Assembly (NCBI RefSeq): GCF_018446385.1
Contig: NC_055988.1
Location: 163,444,209-163,508,208, forward strand
Source of the DNA: Zingiber officinale
Lineage: Eukaryota > Streptophyta > Magnoliopsida > Zingiberales > Zingiberaceae
Direction: 5' to 3'
DNA: 64,000 bases
A program made the translations under genes and the position numbers. The notes under the pieces are model-generated. The model saw only the letters and a list, made by a program, of their open reading frames with translations. It was not told the DNA's origin and did no database searches. This document shows, piece after piece, positions 45,201 through 54,403 of the stretch (position 1 is its first letter; every line of letters begins with the position of its first letter).

Positions 45201-48200
45201 TAATGTCCTCAAGAGGAGCTCATAAGGATTGTCATGTTAAACCCTGCAGGTGGACTTAGTCCGACATGATAATAAGGTTGAGTGGTACTACTCTTGGACT
45301 AAGATATTAATTAAATGAGTTGTCAGTAACTCACTTAATTAGTGGACATTCGATATCTTAAACACAGGGAGACTAACACACTCATAATAAGAAGGAGCCC
45401 AAAAATGTAATTTGGGATTGGTGCGGTAGTTCAATAATAGTTCTCTAGTGGAATGAATTATTATTGATAAAATTAAGTTGTGTGTTCGGGGCGAACACGG
45501 GATGCTTAATTTTATCGGGAGACCAAAACCAATTCCTCCTCTCGGTTCCTATCGTAGCTTCTTATTTATAGAGTACTATACCCACCTATACCCACCTTCA
45601 TACCCATGAGAAAGGGGCCGGCCAAGCCTTGGTTCATGGGTGGCCGGCCCTAGCTTGAACCCAAGCTTAGGTGGCCGACCCCCATTAAATTAAAAAGAAT
45701 TTTAATTTTAATTTTTATTATGTGGAAGATATAATTTATTACAGAGAATTAAAATTAAAATATCTCTCTTTAAAAAGATCTACAAAAAGATTAAAAGAAA
45801 GAGATTAGATCTCTTTCCTTATTTGTAGATTGGAAAGATATTTTATTTTTTCTCTCTGAAAAATTATTCACATGTTAAAAATTAAAATTATAGAAATTTC
45901 TTTTTATCAACCATGAAGGGATTTTAAAAGGAAATTTTATTTTTTAAAATTTCCAAAGACAAAAAAGGAAGTTTTAATTGTTGATTAAAATTATCCTAAT
46001 TGCTCTACATGAGGTGGCCGGCCACATACAATTAATTAGGAAAATTTATTTAATTTTTTCTTAATTAATTGTTGTCAAGGAAAGTTAAGGAAATTTTATT
46101 ATAAATAAATTTCCTTATTTGCCAAAGCCAAGGAATATAAAAGAAGGGGTAGGGGTGCCTTCAAAAAAAACAACCTCTATTATTTTTCTCCCTCTTTTCT
46201 TTGGTGTGGTGGCCGGCCCTTCCCTTTCTCTCTTCTCCTCTTGTTGGCCGAAACCTATCTTCTTGGTGGAGCTTTTGTTTGTGGCCGGATCAAGGAAGGA
46301 GAAGAAGGAGAGAAAGCAAGTCTCATCTCTAGCATCCCTTGGAGCATTGGTGGTGGCCGAAATTATTCATCCTTGAAGAAAATTATTGTGGCCGGCCATC
46401 CTCTTCCTTTCTTCCTCTTTTGTGGTGGCCGAAACTTATCTCTTGCTTGGAGTTCTTGTGGTGGCCGGATACTACTTGGAGAAGAAGAAGAAGAAGGAGA
46501 GAAAGCTTGTATCCCTTGGAGCTTGGTTGGTGTTTTGTTCTTCGTCCTTGGTGAAGCTTCTTTGTGTTGGCCGAACCTAGCTAGGAGAAGAAGAAGGTGC
46601 TTGGTGGTTTCTCATCTCGGAAGATCGTTGCCCACACAACGTCCGAGGTTAGAAGAGGAATACGGTAGAAGATCAAGAGGTTTTTCTACAAGGTATAACT
46701 AGTAATTTTTCTTTCTGCATCATACTAGTTATTTATGAAAATAATACCAAATACAAGAGGCTTACGATTCTAGAATTTCGAATATGTTTTTCGATGTTGT
46801 GTTCTTTTGTTTTTTATTTTCCTTGTGATTTGATTGTTCTTTTCGGTTAACCTAAAGTTATTTTAGGAAATTAAATATTAGCTTTCTATAAAAGGTTTTG
46901 TCTAGTCGGTGGTGGTTGCTCCCATATCCAAGAAGGTCGTGTGCCTCGCCACGTCAGTACTGGGAACCAATTATGGAAATTAATATTTAATGGAATTAAT
47001 AACTTAAGGTGATTTGGGTCGAACGTGTTAAGTTCCGCAGGAGATCCAAGTCAAAACCTAAAAGAACAAATATATTAAGTTTTGGATCAAACGTGTTAAG
47101 TTCCGCAGGCGATCCAAAATTTAATTTAAAAGAACACATGATAGATAGGAAAAGGTTCAGACCTTTGTACAAAATTTTTGTACAGTGGAACCTCTAGGTT
47201 TTTCGAGTAGCAACCAACAGTATTTCCTTTTCATGCACATATTTGGAGGTAAATTATAGTTGGCCAACATGATTGGCCAACAACTGTACCGACTACTAAG
47301 GTTGCTATGAGGATTAATGCCATCAGCTGCAAGTGCTAGGCGAAGATTTCTCGGCTCACTTTCAAAGTCGGGCCACAAATGATCCACCAACTTCCATGAT
47401 GGTGAATCAACTGGATGACGTAACTGATCAACAACTCTTGTAGAATCTGCATGCCATGTTAAATTTCTTAAGGTCTCTAAAGATTTAAACATGTGCTTAA
47501 ATCTTGGAATGGGAGGGAAATACCAAACCACCTTAGCAGGAACACCTTTCATCTCAACCTTGTTTTTCGTTAGCTTCCATCGTGACAAACCACATTTAGG
47601 GCAGCTTACACAGTTTTTATATTGCTTCCTATAAAGAATACAATCATTGGAACAAGCATGAATCTTTTCATGAGTCAATGCCAAACAACTCAATGTCTTT
47701 TTTACCTCATACATTGAAGATGGTAGATTGTGATTAATTGACAGCATATCCCCAAAATCTAATAGTAGATCTGAAAATAGAGCATCACTCATTCCATGCT
47801 TTGCTTTGGTATTGTACAGTTTCACAAGTGCACTCAATTTTGTGTAACGTTGACATCCCTTATACAATGACTTCTCTGATTCCTCTAAAAATTTCATAAA
47901 TTCTTCAGGATTTTCTGTATAGTTATCATACGCTGCCTCACACATATGAGCGGTTTCAAAGTTATCATAATAATTGTTAATTGGCTCTTGGTTGACACTC
48001 CCTTTTGCTTTATCATCTTTGGCAGGCTCACCATGTCAAATCCAATTCACATAATTTTGACTAAAACCATGGAAATAAAGATGCTCTAAAATGGACTTAA
48101 CCGGTCCTTTCTTAAGATTGATACATTTGCAACAAGGACAATGAATATCATTGGGGTCAATATTGGGATTCTGCAAACAATTTCTAATGAATTGTTCCAC

Positions 48201-48263
48201 ACCCTCCTCATACTGTTTGGACCTTCTATCCAAGTATATCCAGGTTTTATCCATTTCAATCAA
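42238..48263 (-). pseudogene. TNP2-type transposase of the large CACTA, split by a solo LTR
   Basis: The gene starts at Met 48263 or 48254. A transposase-associated domain comes first (HCPCCKC near 48135). The Transposase_21 region follows, with CPKCGLSRW, WHADS and, beyond the solo LTR, SGPKQPGNDIDVYLEVLVED and CPICGEDTY. A DUF4218-like part lies at 43984-43157 (FDIMLHLTVHLVREV, RWMYPFERYM). A DUF4216-like part lies at 42771-42238. In known En/Spm elements this protein carries out cut-and-paste transposition in the nucleus. Defects are a TGA at 48036-48038 at a normally conserved Trp, the solo LTR between 47220 and 44653, a one-base slip in an A run near 43975 and a TAA at about 42793. At least one intron (GTAAGTGTAT donor at 43160) is visible. 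No active transposase can be made from it. Confidence 0.88.
44654..47219 (+). mobile_element. solo LTR of copia family X
   Basis: A single LTR, TGTTAGAGTGTATAC ... GTAGCAACCAACA, has a perfect 5-bp duplication, GTATT, at 44649-44653 and 47220-47224. No primer site or internal sequence is present. It is 2,566 bp, about 160 bp longer than the other copies, with extra sequence in the GGCCGG-rich part (46200-46450). It interrupts the TNP2 gene between codons for MCMKRKY and IMLTML. LTR-LTR recombination would explain the loss of the interior. Confidence 0.93.
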
Positions 48264-49667
48264 GCAAAATCTCCAAACAAATGGGTCAAAATCTGAAGAT
48301 ATTAAAGTGAATAAACAAAAGTTAAAAAAACAAATACAACATTTGTGTTCAAAATGTAAAATCCATGAAACTTTAATTTGTAAAATCTATTGCAATAAGT
48401 CATATAGTGACACACAAAAATTGTAGAAGTCATGCGACACACCAAAAAAATGAACACACAAAAAAATCATATATTGACACCCAATTTTAGAAGTCATGTG
48501 AGGCTTTCATATATTGTCATGATTGAGATGAAATTCTTCAAACACATACTACAACAAGATATCCTTGAGGTTTTCATGACACAGGCAAGAGAAGCATTCT
48601 CAAAAGCAATAGCCAATAGCATATCAATCAAATATAAGAATGCAGTACCTTTATCATCATATTGGCTTTAATTTGCTCTAAGTATCATTATTATTTGTCT
48701 CTTAATTCTTTGAAGGATAACTTGGAAAAACATCCAAAAGTTACTGTACTTGATCCAGCTACCATAAAACTTTTGCAAATCACCAATCAATACCAAATAC
48801 AAAATACTAATTATGCTTTGGATAGGAAATTACATCTTCAATGATGTTACTATAAGCACTATAAAAAAATCACAATACCAAATTCTAAATCAACAGAATC
48901 ATGTATTGACAAGAAAAATAACCCTAACAAGAATAAGAACTAAATCACCCTAACACTTTATGATTGAAGTAAATCTGCTTAATAATAGGACCTTTGGAGC
49001 ATCTTAGCAGTTCATTATACAAAAAAAAAAAATCCATGGGAGAATCAGAAACATAACGGAGAGGCAGAGAGGAAAGGAAAGAAGGGGTCAGTAAGGGAAC
49101 AAAACCTAGCGTTGTAGAGAGGAAAGGATCTCCGTGCGTTGGGGTGGGAGGTGGGACTCGAAGGTCGCTGGGTGAAGTGGATCTCCGTACGTGACGAGGG
49201 GGAGTCAAAGATCGCCTGGTGAGATGCGAAACGACGGAAAAAAGGAAGAGGGAAGAGGCGCCAGGTGCGTCGGGCGAAAAAACACGAACAAGGGAAGAGG
49301 GAAGAGGCGCGCTGGGTGAGAACCGAAACGACAAAAAAATGGTTAAGAGGGAGTAGGGTTTGGTTCGCATGCGTGGAAAATATTAACCAGTTCAATAGGG
49401 AAATTTTTTAAAACCAGTTCAAAGTTATTACTTCACCACTTAAATATATTAGTTTGATATTGTAACTTTTTACTTCATCAAATTTATATTATGAAGTAAA
49501 ATGTTAGATAAAATTAGAAGTGAGCCCCGCCTTTTTATATCTATGAAGCCTAAAATAGTATTTACTACATCAAATTTATTATTGAAGTTGATTGTAATAT
49601 ATTACTTCACAAATATTGATTGCCGAAGTAAATAATTGCGAAGTCTATTCCAGATTTTCACATAGTG
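48264..49667. other. 5' flank of the TNP2 gene and right end of the large CACTA
   Basis: No gene is supported. The minus-strand ORFs at 48945-49395 have no domain and lie in the probable transposase promoter and leader. GAAGTA-type subterminal repeats fill 49410-49650, and the TIR ends at 49667. Confidence 0.6.
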
Positions 49668-50263
49668 GTACAAATATTGTTGCAAGAATGCTTGTTGTTG
49701 TTCAGCTTCTGGACCAAGGATGTATTTATAACCTTGGTTGGGGTGCCTGGAAGGGTTCCGGGCGCCTGGAGTGGGATAGATTTCTATCCCCGACGCAACG
49801 GTCAACGTCCACGTCGATGATGATAAAAGTTGGGTTCAGGACTCCTGGACCTCAAAGTCAACCCCGTTGACTTATTCTATCCGGGCCTTCTGCTCTAGTG
49901 CTGCTCGTCTCGGTCCGGATCTTATGCTCCGACTTTGCTCGCTTGGGTGATTTCGGCCAACCGAAATAAGGCTCACCCGAACCCAATTTGAGCCTTCTCC
50001 TCGGGCAGACTTTCGCTTCGGCTTCTCGTCCCTCGAACGTCGCATATGTTCTTCTCATCCACCGATATACTCTTCCGCGACACCTCGTCCCTCAGACGCA
50101 CCGAGCCTATCGGCTCTCTCCCGTGTCGTCCTTCTCGCTAGCCACGTCTTCCACTCGACTTCATGTGCTCCTAAGCTCCTACACACTTAGACACAAGGAT
50201 TAAAACCAATAGGACCTAACTTAACTTATTTGATCACATCAAAATAATCTTGGAGTTTCAACA
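49668..50263 (-). repeat. LTR of Sirevirus-like element B, main part
   Basis: This continues the LTR half at 36934-37215. It holds GGGCGCCTGG-type palindromes (about 49740-49770) and a TATA-like site (about 49722-49733). It ends TTTCAACA beside the polypurine tract. Confidence 0.75.
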
Positions 50264-51013
50264 ATCTCTCTCTTTTTGATGTGAGTAACCTAAGTTAAGC
50301 TAGAGTAAACAAATAAAGTTAAAACAAAAATAAATTTTGCAATAAAACACAAAAAGTAGGAAATTTAATTTTAAGCTACCTCCCCCTACACTTAATTTTT
50401 TTCTTCTCCCCCTTTGATCACATAAAAAATGGAGTACCAAAAAAATCTAAAAGTAATTCTGATTTTCAAACAATTTTGAAAAAACTTATCAAGATTTTTC
50501 TAAAAATAATAATTTTGATAGCACTAAAAATGCAAAAATGAATTCTAAGTAAATTTTATTTTTGAGAAACGATAAATTCCTTAGTTAAACAAATTAAAAA
50601 AAAAACTAATTTTGTAAAGTAAATCTACTACTTAAAAAAAACTTTAAGTCTTAAAAAATTTTAAATAAGAAAATTTCTAGTAGAAGAAAAAAATATTCTA
50701 AGTTTAAAAAAAATTTTGTGCAAAGCAAAGTTTGTAAAATAGCTTAAAACTAAAAATGATAAATTTTTCTAAGTTAGACAAATTTACATATATTTTTTTT
50801 AAATTGAGTAACTATTTAAAATATTATCTAATTTAAATTTTAATGCTCTAATAGTTAGTTAATTAAACATTTTATTTCAATATTTAGCTTCCAGGTTGTG
50901 GCGAGACACTAGGCCTTCTTGGTTATTGGATCATCAACCACTTTCTAGACAAAGTCGCATAAGGAAATTAAACGTCTAATTTTCTCGCTGAAAGCGGTAA
51001 GTAAAATTAAAGT
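50264..51013 (-). other. non-coding 3' internal region of element B
   Basis: The polypurine tract complement (50264-50282) is followed by AT-rich sequence without ORFs. A second CTCCCCC motif lies near 50405-50412, an extra polypurine-like tract. Confidence 0.6.
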
Positions 51014-51759
51014 TCAAGTTAAACAAGACTTTGGAACCCAATATAGGTTCCAACCAACTTGATTAATTAAATATTTTTTAGGAACATATTTCTTTGAAAT
51101 TTTCCTAATTTTCTCTTTGTGATATTTAAAATACCAGTTCAAATTATATTTTCTAAAACTTGTACTATATGTGCATGTATGATTTTTCAATTTTTTTATT
51201 TCTTTTTGTAAATTGTCATTTTCTATCTTTAATTTATCAAAATCTTCTAATGGACAAGATTTTGCTAGAATTACTTTTAATTCTTTAATTTCTTTTTCTA
51301 ATTTGTAACAATCTTTAGATAATAATTTAATGAATTTAAACATTTTATCGGGAGGAAGAAATAGTACCTGACTTACCTTGTCGATCTCGTTATCCGTGGC
51401 TCCCCCTGAACTGCTGCTTTCTTCTGATGCCGCTCCCCCTTCATCGATGCTCATTTCGGAAGGGCTTTCTTCATATTCATCTTGATGACTTGCCATCAAT
51501 GTAAGCCCGAAGAAAGCCTTAACTTCCGAATCGGACGATGTTTCGTCCCACGTCGCCTTTAAAGTCTTGTACTTGTTCATTTGGATAGACTTATTTCCTT
51601 TGTCCTTATCCTTGATCCTTAGATTAGGATAGTTGTCCTTAATGTGCTCTTCTTCTTTGCAGTGGTATCATCTGATTGTCCTTTTCTTTCTACCCTGCGG
51701 ATGGTCAATTTTTCTTGATTAAAATAATTTTTTAAAACGCCTTACCATCTAATCCGACA
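51014..51759 (-). pseudogene. Gag C-terminal part of Sirevirus-like element B
   Basis: The minus-strand frame contains LKATWDETSSDSE, an acidic serine-rich linker, a Lys/Leu coiled coil (KLEKEIKELKVILAK and on) and the YWVPKS ending shared with element 1. Upstream of the first Met (51580) the frame continues through a damaged zinc knuckle (HCKEEEHIKDNYPN). The N-terminal half is missing because a gypsy LTR begins near 51760. Confidence 0.8.
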
Positions 51760-52587
51760 GTAAGGACGGGGGACCCCCTTTGTGGGGAGCCTACGTGTCA
51801 GAAGTCAAAAGGGTCAACATGAGGTCCATCCGATCGGCCGAACGGGTCCGGGCGGAATCAAAGACAACCCGACGGGGAGTCGGGTTTCCGACGCTCATGG
51901 TTAACAAGGTCGCCGGGCCGAGCGGGTAGCCCGCTCGGCCGAGGCATAAAGCAGCAATGTTGTGAAGGAACAGTTTCAGCCGAGCACGCGATGGAGTGAA
52001 ATCTTCCCAGTCGGACCGATACCTACGCCCGGTCGGACCGATGCCTGCCGAGCAGATGGACGCTCGGCTCGGGGGAAAAAAGGAGACAAGGACAAGGGGA
52101 CATTGAGGAACATCTTCTGACAACAGGCATGTTCGACGACCAAGCCATACGCAGAATCCTACGACGGAATGTTCTGCTGTTCTATCAGAAAGGTGCTCGG
52201 ACTGTAGCAGTATGGTGTCAAGCATGCTCCTCTGGTAAGCCCATACTGAGGTATGGTAAAGGACACGTGTACGCCTCGACATGTGTGCACAAGCCTCGCT
52301 AGAGCTCTATATAAGAGCCCACAAACTTCATCGGAGGTACGCGATCTCTCATCTTTGGAGCCACTTCATCGTTTTCCTCTTGCTTGACTTGAGCGTCGGA
52401 GGGTCGTCGCCGGGAACCTCTCCCCGGCTCGACTTCCTTGCAGGTTCGCCGGAGATCCATACGGCCGGTCGGAGATCCACATCATCAGTGGGAAGAGCGC
52501 CACATCCCCAGCGTCCGTCGACTCAGCGTTCGGACAGGATTAAATTGGCGCCGTCTGTGGGAACGCACCTGCATCCGAGCGGAATAG

Positions 52588-54054
52588 ATGGACGAAGCTG
52601 GACGACCTCACACCGTGATGCTCTCCCAGGAGGAGCTCGATGCTCTAATCGAGGCAAGAGCAGCTAAGTTCGTGGAGCAACAGAAACAGAAGGCGCAAGC
52701 CGAGCGATTAGAGCAACAAGCGACGTCAGCGTCAGGAGGCCGAGCGGAAGCACCGCCTGCCCCAGTTCCATTTCATCGGGCCCTATTCCGTACGCCTCCT
52801 GAAGTCGCACCAACCAACCTTGATCGAGGATCTTCATCCGACGAGGCGCCCCGGCGAGACTACAGAAAAGGCAAGGCTCCCCGAACGGACGCCTCCCCCG
52901 AGCGGATCAACCGACAGTTTTCAGAGGCCATCCCGCGGGACCCTCTGCCAAAGCATTATGTGCCCCCGGCGATCGGGGAATACAACGGAACCACCGACTT
53001 GGACGACCATCTAGGTAAGTTCGACAACACAGCTACACTACATCAATACACAGATGGAGTGAAATGCCAGGTGTTCCTTACCACCCTCTCAGGATCGGCG
53101 CAACGATGGTTCCGGAGGCTGCTGGACGGATCCATTACAAGTTTCAAGGAATTCCGCACGGCCTTTCTCCACCATTTTGCAAGCAGTCGGCGTTACCAGA
53201 AGACCAGTGTCAGTCTATTTGCCATCAAGCAAGAGCCCAGGGAGTCGCTCCGAGCTTACATCCAACGATTCAACCGGGTGGCCATGGATATTCCAACGGC
53301 CACCTCAGAAACAATGATGAATGCGTTCACGCAAGGCCTCGTGGACGGTGACTTCTTCCGTTCACTTATTCGAAAGCCGCCCCGAGACTATGATCATATG
53401 TTACACCAGGCCAATGAGTACATTAATGTGGAGGAAGCACAGACAACCCGAAGAAAAGAAGCTCCAACTGAGCGGCAAGCCCCTGCCGAGCGGAAGCCGC
53501 TCACTGGCCACCAGCCGCCCAGAGGACCGCGAGCTGAAGCAGCCCACCCTCATCAACATGCAAGGTCCCATGCCATCCAAGAGGTATCCGCCGAGCGGCC
53601 CAAACCAAAAAAGAAGGTATGGACCCCCATGTTTTGCTCGTTCCACCGGACCGACACGCATAACACGCGAGATTGCCGAAGCCTTCTCATGATCGCCCAC
53701 CCCGCTCCCCGGAGTGGCCGCCGTCGATCGCCCTCATCCGACAGGCGACAGCAACACCATGAAGCTGGTCGGTGGATATCCAGAAAGTCTCCCGAGCGGT
53801 ATCATCCTCAGAGGCACGAGGACAATCCCCGGGTATCTAAGGAGCAGCCTAGGCCGTCCACACGGGAGGAAGAAAATAGAAGCAACACGTCCCGAGGCGA
53901 AATCAACATCATCGCTGGCGGACCGACCGGAGGTGACTCCAATAGAGCAAGGAAGGCGAGTGTCAGGCAGCTCCGCCCGAAATCAGCTTCAGGCCCAGGG
54001 ACCTTGAGGGAGTCGAAGTGCCACATGACGACGCCCTCATCATCAAAGTGGTAA
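52588..54054 (+). CDS. Gag of the Ty3/gypsy element
   Basis: The 488-codon frame encodes the structural protein of a plant Ty3/gypsy (Tat/Retand-like) retrotransposon. It starts 26 bp after the primer site. The Retrotrans_gag domain covers roughly residues 130-290 (IGEYNGTTDLDDHLGKFDN, GSAQRWFRRL, SLRAYIQRFNRVA). A Cys/His knuckle typical of this group, CSFHRTDTHNTRDC, lies near residue 350. The Pro/Arg-rich C-terminus goes out of frame. From about 53960 onward the conserved protease lead-in (PEISFRPRDLEG) is in another frame, so the last ~30 residues are not native and a frameshift separates gag from protease. Confidence 0.85.
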   Translation: MDEAGRPHTVMLSQEELDALIEARAAKFVEQQKQKAQAERLEQQATSASGGRAEAPPAPVPFHRALFRTPPEVAPTNLDRGSSSDEAPRRDYRKGKAPRTDASPERINRQFSEAIPRDPLPKHYVPPAIGEYNGTTDLDDHLGKFDNTATLHQYTDGVKCQVFLTTLSGSAQRWFRRLLDGSITSFKEFRTAFLHHFASSRRYQKTSVSLFAIKQEPRESLRAYIQRFNRVAMDIPTATSETMMNAFTQGLVDGDFFRSLIRKPPRDYDHMLHQANEYINVEEAQTTRRKEAPTERQAPAERKPLTGHQPPRGPRAEAAHPHQHARSHAIQEVSAERPKPKKKVWTPMFCSFHRTDTHNTRDCRSLLMIAHPAPRSGRRRSPSSDRRQQHHEAGRWISRKSPERYHPQRHEDNPRVSKEQPRPSTREEENRSNTSRGEINIIAGGPTGGDSNRARKASVRQLRPKSASGPGTLRESKCHMTTPSSSKW

Positions 54055-54403
54055 TAGCTAACTATACTATTCACCGTATTTTCATCGATACAGGTAGCTC
54101 GGTCAACATTATATTTAAAAAGGCCTTCGACCAACTACAAATTGATCGAGCTGAGTTGCTGCCCATGACAACCCCCCTATACGGGTTTACGGGCAATGAA
54201 GTTCTACTGGTCGGACAGGTCCGACTGGCTATTTCGTTGGGAGAAGAGCCGCTCAGAAGGACGCGGACTGCCAACTTCGTCGTGGTCGACTCTCCCTCAG
54301 TATACAATGTTATCCTGGGGCGACCAGCGCTCAGTGAGTTCCGAGCGGCCGTCTCCACCTTCTGCCAGAAAATTAAGTTCCCGGTTGAAGATAAAGTTGG
54401 AGA
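53970..54403 (+). pseudogene. aspartic protease start of the gypsy element (truncated)
   Basis: The frame reads VEVPHDDALIIKVV, then FIDTGSSVNIIF (the DTGSS active site, Asp codon at about 54085) and VILGRPALSEF. It ends where copia X2 inserted, and the ORF's last ~17 residues are encoded by the X2 LTR. RT, RNase H and integrase are not in the window. Confidence 0.85.

Larger units (their letters stand above)
37216..49667 (-). mobile_element. large CACTA (En/Spm) transposon with two gene relics
   Basis: The ends are CACTATGTGAAAAATCTAGA and, inverted, TTTTCACATAGTG. Both lead into AATAGACTTCG blocks. Subterminal regions (37250-37800 and 49410-49650) are full of GAAGTA/TACTTC motifs in both orientations. 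The interior has a TNP2-type transposase relic and a TNP1/Ulp1-like relic, both on the minus strand. About 2.57 kb of its 12.45 kb is a later solo LTR. The flanks give GTA on both sides only if one extra T is allowed on the left, so the target duplication is imperfect. Confidence 0.9.
36934..51759 (-). mobile_element. Sirevirus-like element B, 3' part (split by CACTA)
   Basis: An ~878-bp LTR is made of 36934-37215 joined to 49668-50263, running from TGTAGG to TTTCAACA on the plus strand. The polypurine tract complement (ATCTCTCTCTTTTTGATG) follows. A non-coding stretch (50284-51013) and the C-terminal half of gag come next, read on the minus strand. The gag is cut near 51760, where a gypsy LTR begins. 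A TATA-like TTATAAATACAT (complement at 49722-49733) lies just downstream of GGGCGCC palindromes on the sense strand. Confidence 0.78.
51760..54403 (+). mobile_element. Ty3/gypsy element, 5' part
   Basis: A GC-rich 5' LTR (about 51760-52540, with TATA box CTATATAAG at 52310) is followed by the primer site TTGGCGCCGTCTGTGGGA (about 52545-52562). A gag and the start of protease come next. The element is cut at 54403 by copia X2 (candidate duplication GGAGA on the left). The exact left end is uncertain because no TG start with a matching duplication could be fixed. The 3' part lies outside the window. Confidence 0.85.

Noticed and set aside
48945..49395. Two overlapping minus-strand ORFs before the TNP2 gene
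   Set aside because: There is no domain or conserved partner, and they are in the likely promoter/leader near the transposon end.
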